Shown: one piece after another, positions 4,725 through 6,839 of the stretch | Numbering within the stretch: the first letter of the stretch is position 1 | How the letters are laid out: every line of letters starts with the position of its first letter | DNA from: an uncultured Clostridia bacterium | Lineage (GTDB): Bacteria; Bacillota; Clostridia; Christensenellales; Borkfalkiaceae | Reading direction: 5' to 3' | DNA length: 6,839 nt | Assembly: GCA_946637575.1 (NCBI GenBank) | Contig: CAMPBJ010000053.1 | Coordinates: 1-6,839, forward strand | Position numbers and translations under genes: made by a program | Notes under the pieces: generated by a model | What the model saw: the letters and a program-made list of their open reading frames with translations, nothing else | Told to the model about the DNA's origin: nothing | Database searches by the model: none

Positions 4725-6839
4725 ATGAGAAAACTCAAAGTTGCTTTGCTACTTGTCGTTATGATGATAGCATCGTTATGCTTGTCGTTTGCGTGTTTCG
4801 GCGCGATCGAGATCGTAGATCAAGACGATACGCACGAATACACGGCGATAACCGTAACCGGCAACCCGACCAAGACGGAGTACGGAGTAGGGGAAACGCT
4901 TTCTACCGAAGGGTTAGTTATATCTGCCCACTGCTCCAAGCACAACACGGACGAAGCGATAAGCCTTTCCGACGTAAAGATTACATACGAACACGGCGGA
5001 AGTTTCGCTTACGGCGACACGAAGGTTACGATCACTTACGCGGGATATACCGCGGAGATAAGAGTAACCGTCGTATGTAAGAACCACGTAGCGGGAACGC
5101 CCGTTCGCGAGAACGAAGTAGCGGCCACCTGCTCTAAGGAAGGCTCATACGAAGAAGTCGTATATTGTACCGTCTGCGGTGCGGAAGTTTCGAGAGAAAC
5201 TAAAACTATAGAGAAGATAGCGCACACTCCTGCAGAAGCTGTAAGAGAGAACGAAGTTGCGGCTACCTGCACCAAAGAGGGCAGTTACGACGAAGTGGTT
5301 TACTGCTCGGTATGTAACGCTGAACTTTCGAGAGAAACGAAAACTATAGAGAAGATAGCGCACACACCGGCGGAAGCGGTTAAAGAAAACGAAGTTGCCG
5401 CGACCTGCACCGAAGAGGGCAGTTACGACGAAGTGGTTTACTGCTCGGTATGTAACACCGAACTTTCGAGAGATACGAAAACGATACCCGTTATCGCTCA
5501 TACCGAAGGCGAAGTAAAATACGACGAAAATAACCACTGGGTAGAATGTTCGGTTTGTAAAGAAGCTATCCCCGGAACGGTTACCGCTCACACGCTTGCG
5601 CTTGAGATTACCGGTTCCTATAAAACCTCCTATACATTAGGCGAAACCTTTGATTCCGAAAACGCCGTCGTAAAGACCGTTTGCGACTGCGGATACAATA
5701 AAGTCGCGGATTACGAAGTTATCTATGAAAACGGCGACGCTTTTGATATCGGCGACGCTAAAGTTACGATCAAAGTCGGCGATTTAGTCAAAGATATCAC
5801 CGTTACCGTTTCCGCGAACGTCGGCGAATTTACCGGCGACTTTTCGGTAAACGCAACTTACTATTGCGGTGAAACGCCCGCTCCCGTAAGCACGCTTACC
5901 GTAAATTCCGGCGCGGACATTTACTTTATGGTAAGTGAAGACGGCGTGAACTACGTTAAATTAGAAGATTACGTATTCGACGCTCCGGAAGATGAAATTT
6001 CGATAACATTATATATTATAGCCGTTGCGGACGCTACCGAAGAATATACGGCTGTTAGAACCGAAGCAAAAACGTTTAAATTACGTCACTTCATCCCGAG
6101 TGAACTTTCGTTCGATGAAAACGGACACTATTATCTCTGCGCTTGCGGAGTTAAGTTCGACGAACAAAACCACTCGCTCACGTTAGAAAAAGATACTGAC
6201 TTACACAAACACTATTATACTTGCGCCTGCGGATACGAGACCGAAAAGGTTGACTGCGCGTCCACCGGCGAATACGTATACGACGCTGCAAATCACTGGA
6301 AGACCTGCGACGTTTGCGGTCAAGAGATCGAAAAAGCGGCTCACGCTTTCGACTACGAATCCGACGAAGAAGGTCACTGGCAAGTCTGCGCTTGCGGATA
6401 TGAAACCGAAAAAGCGTCTCACGTTGAAGGCGAAACGAAGTTCGACTCCGAAAATCACTGGGTAGAATGCTCGGTTTGTGGTGAAAAGATCGAATCCACG
6501 ATCGAAAAACACGATCTTACCGTAACTTTCGACGAAGAAAACAAGACTCACAGTTTCTCTTGCGACTGCGGATACGCGCGTGAAGACGAGGCTTGCTCGT
6601 CTACCGGCGAGTGGAAACACGATTCCGAAAATCACTGGAAACTCTGCGACGTTTGCGGTCAGAAGATCGACATCGCCGCGCACACTCCGGGTGAAGTAGA
6701 AATTGACGGCGATTATTCGGTCGTAAAATGTTCTGTTTGCGGCGAAGCGATAGAGTCCGTTCCCGTTGAAGCGAGAACAAACATCGACTTAAAGTGGAAC
6801 GCCAACGGTTCTACTGACTGGGCTGAGGGCAAGATCCCC
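4725..6839 (+). CDS. Secreted Cys/His-rich modular protein with Ig-like domains and zinc-ribbon-like repeats (3' end outside window)
   Basis: This frame has 705 codons with no stop and runs off the window. No named family covers it, and function is unknown. The N-terminus is a Sec signal peptide: K/R at 2-5, hydrophobic core 6-22, and a likely cut after SFA (21-23) or FGA (25-27). C24 is not in a good lipobox, so lipoprotein status is doubtful. Modules in order are: a bacterial Ig-like domain (group 3 type) at about 40-117; three 46-residue CxxC repeats at 121-258; an HWVECSVC module at 271-289; a second Ig-like domain at about 291-362; a beta-rich segment at about 368-453; and a run of H-x3-C-x(1,2)-C-G modules at 468-673. 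There are 13 CxxC/CxC pairs in total, and W or Y usually follows the first His. The composition is acidic. It has its own promoter, so it need not be related to the upstream operon. A surface or extracellular protein with metal-stabilised stalk modules is inferred. Similar His/Cys repeats occur in large surface proteins of gut Clostridia. Confidence 0.9.
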   Translation, partial: MRKLKVALLLVVMMIASLCLSFACFGAIEIVDQDDTHEYTAITVTGNPTKTEYGVGETLSTEGLVISAHCSKHNTDEAISLSDVKITYEHGGSFAYGDTKVTITYAGYTAEIRVTVVCKNHVAGTPVRENEVAATCSKEGSYEEVVYCTVCGAEVSRETKTIEKIAHTPAEAVRENEVAATCTKEGSYDEVVYCSVCNAELSRETKTIEKIAHTPAEAVKENEVAATCTEEGSYDEVVYCSVCNTELSRDTKTIPVIAHTEGEVKYDENNHWVECSVCKEAIPGTVTAHTLALEITGSYKTSYTLGETFDSENAVVKTVCDCGYNKVADYEVIYENGDAFDIGDAKVTIKVGDLVKDITVTVSANVGEFTGDFSVNATYYCGETPAPVSTLTVNSGADIYFMVSEDGVNYVKLEDYVFDAPEDEISITLYIIAVADATEEYTAVRTEAKTFKLRHFIPSELSFDENGHYYLCACGVKFDEQNHSLTLEKDTDLHKHYYTCACGYETEKVDCASTGEYVYDAANHWKTCDVCGQEIEKAAHAFDYESDEEGHWQVCACGYETEKASHVEGETKFDSENHWVECSVCGEKIESTIEKHDLTVTFDEENKTHSFSCDCGYAREDEACSSTGEWKHDSENHWKLCDVCGQKIDIAAHTPGEVEIDGDYSVVKCSVCGEAIESVPVEARTNIDLKWNANGSTDWAEGKIP
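5085..5498 (+). repeat. Three tandem 138-bp coding repeats (46 residues each)
   Basis: The units start at 5085, 5223 and 5361, each beginning with a His codon (H121, H167, H213; next H259). Each unit reads H...ENEVAATC...GSY-[DE]-EVVYC-x-VC...SR-[DE]-TKTI. The conserved Cys are 136/148/151, 182/194/197 and 228/240/243. Units 2 and 3 share a 44-nt identical run starting within the codon before GSYDEVV. Units 1 and 2 share a 26-nt identical run at their 3' ends. The period is exact and in frame, so this is a coding repeat that arose by recent in-frame duplication. Related repeats of the form ATC-x-x-x-GS...YC-x-x-C...H are frequent in Bacillota surface proteins. Confidence 0.95.
6126..6740 (+). 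repeat. Array of H-x3-C-x(1,2)-C-G metal-site-like modules
   Basis: Coding repeat covering residues 468-672. The CxC modules are H468/C472/C474/H483, H496/C500/C502/C511, H551/C555/C557/H566 and H609/C613/C615/C624. All share the exact spacing H-x3-C-x-C-G-x7-[H/C]. The CxxC modules are H524/C528/C531/H540, H578/C582/C585/H596 and H637/C641/C644/H653, plus C669/C672, which lacks the first His. From residue 496 on, CxC and CxxC modules alternate as pairs of about 55-58 residues. Each has four candidate ligands, and the last one is His in some copies and Cys in others, which fits zinc binding. Confidence 0.85.

Noticed and set aside
4688..5080. 130-codon + frame starting before the repeat protein
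   Set aside because: It is out of frame with the signal-peptide gene, has no good ribosome site, and is Arg-rich as expected of a shifted frame.
5085..5498. CRISPR-like direct repeats
   Set aside because: The units are 138 bp, contiguous, in frame and coding, with no spacers.
5145..5591. Long open frame on the - strand (148 codons) with repeats
   Set aside because: It lies opposite the 46-residue repeat coding region. Its repetitiveness mirrors the real gene, it is rich in F/R/V with no domain, and it has no ribosome site.
6201..6683. 160-codon open frame on the - strand
   Set aside because: It is a shadow of the knuckle array caused by the GAA/GAC/GCG-rich codon pattern, with no recognisable motif and no promoter.
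1..6839. Insertion sequence, phage, toxin-antitoxin, tRNA or rRNA
   Set aside because: No transposase, integrase, terminal inverted repeats or tRNA/rRNA signature was seen on either strand.

Overview
The window looks like a moderately GC-rich chromosome segment from a Gram-positive-type (Bacillota, probably uncultured clostridial) bacterium. The evidence is the metG-tatD-rsmA gene order, MetG with a fused C-terminal tRNA-binding domain, a SigA-type promoter with a GGAGG ribosome site, and an exported Cys/His-repeat protein of a kind common in gut Clostridia. The exact lineage cannot be read from the sequence, and a Christensenellales-like organism is only a guess.

Positions 1-4522 hold six same-strand genes with almost no spacing, which read as one operon that began before the window. 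They are metG (3' end only), tatD, rsmA/ksgA, rdgB, and two short chromate-transporter (CHR family) genes that form a split ChrA pair. Adjacent genes overlap by 1 or 8 nt or lie 1 nt apart, except tatD-rsmA. That 43-nt spacer carries a perfect 10-bp hairpin and no Shine-Dalgarno sequence. The first four genes are housekeeping: Met-tRNA charging, a metal-dependent DNase/hydrolase, 16S rRNA dimethylation and nucleotide-pool cleaning. The CHR pair is an inner-membrane passenger at the operon end, and a clear intrinsic terminator follows it (4570-4604).

Positions 4605-4724 hold a strong promoter (TTGAAA, 17 nt, TACAAT with an extended -10), a short leader with a G-run/C-run hairpin, and a consensus ribosome site.

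Positions 4725-6839 are one open frame of 705 codons that runs off the window end. It encodes a secreted, Cys/His-rich, modular protein. In order it has a signal peptide, an Ig-like (group 3) domain, three near-identical 46-residue CxxC repeats, one HW-x2-C-x2-C module, a second Ig-like domain, a beta-rich segment, and then a run of small modules of form H-x3-C-x(1,2)-C-G-x7-9-[H/C]. The last ligand position of these modules alternates between His and Cys at constant spacing, which points to metal-binding (zinc-ribbon-like) mini-domains. This protein is the most interesting part of the window. Its function is unknown.
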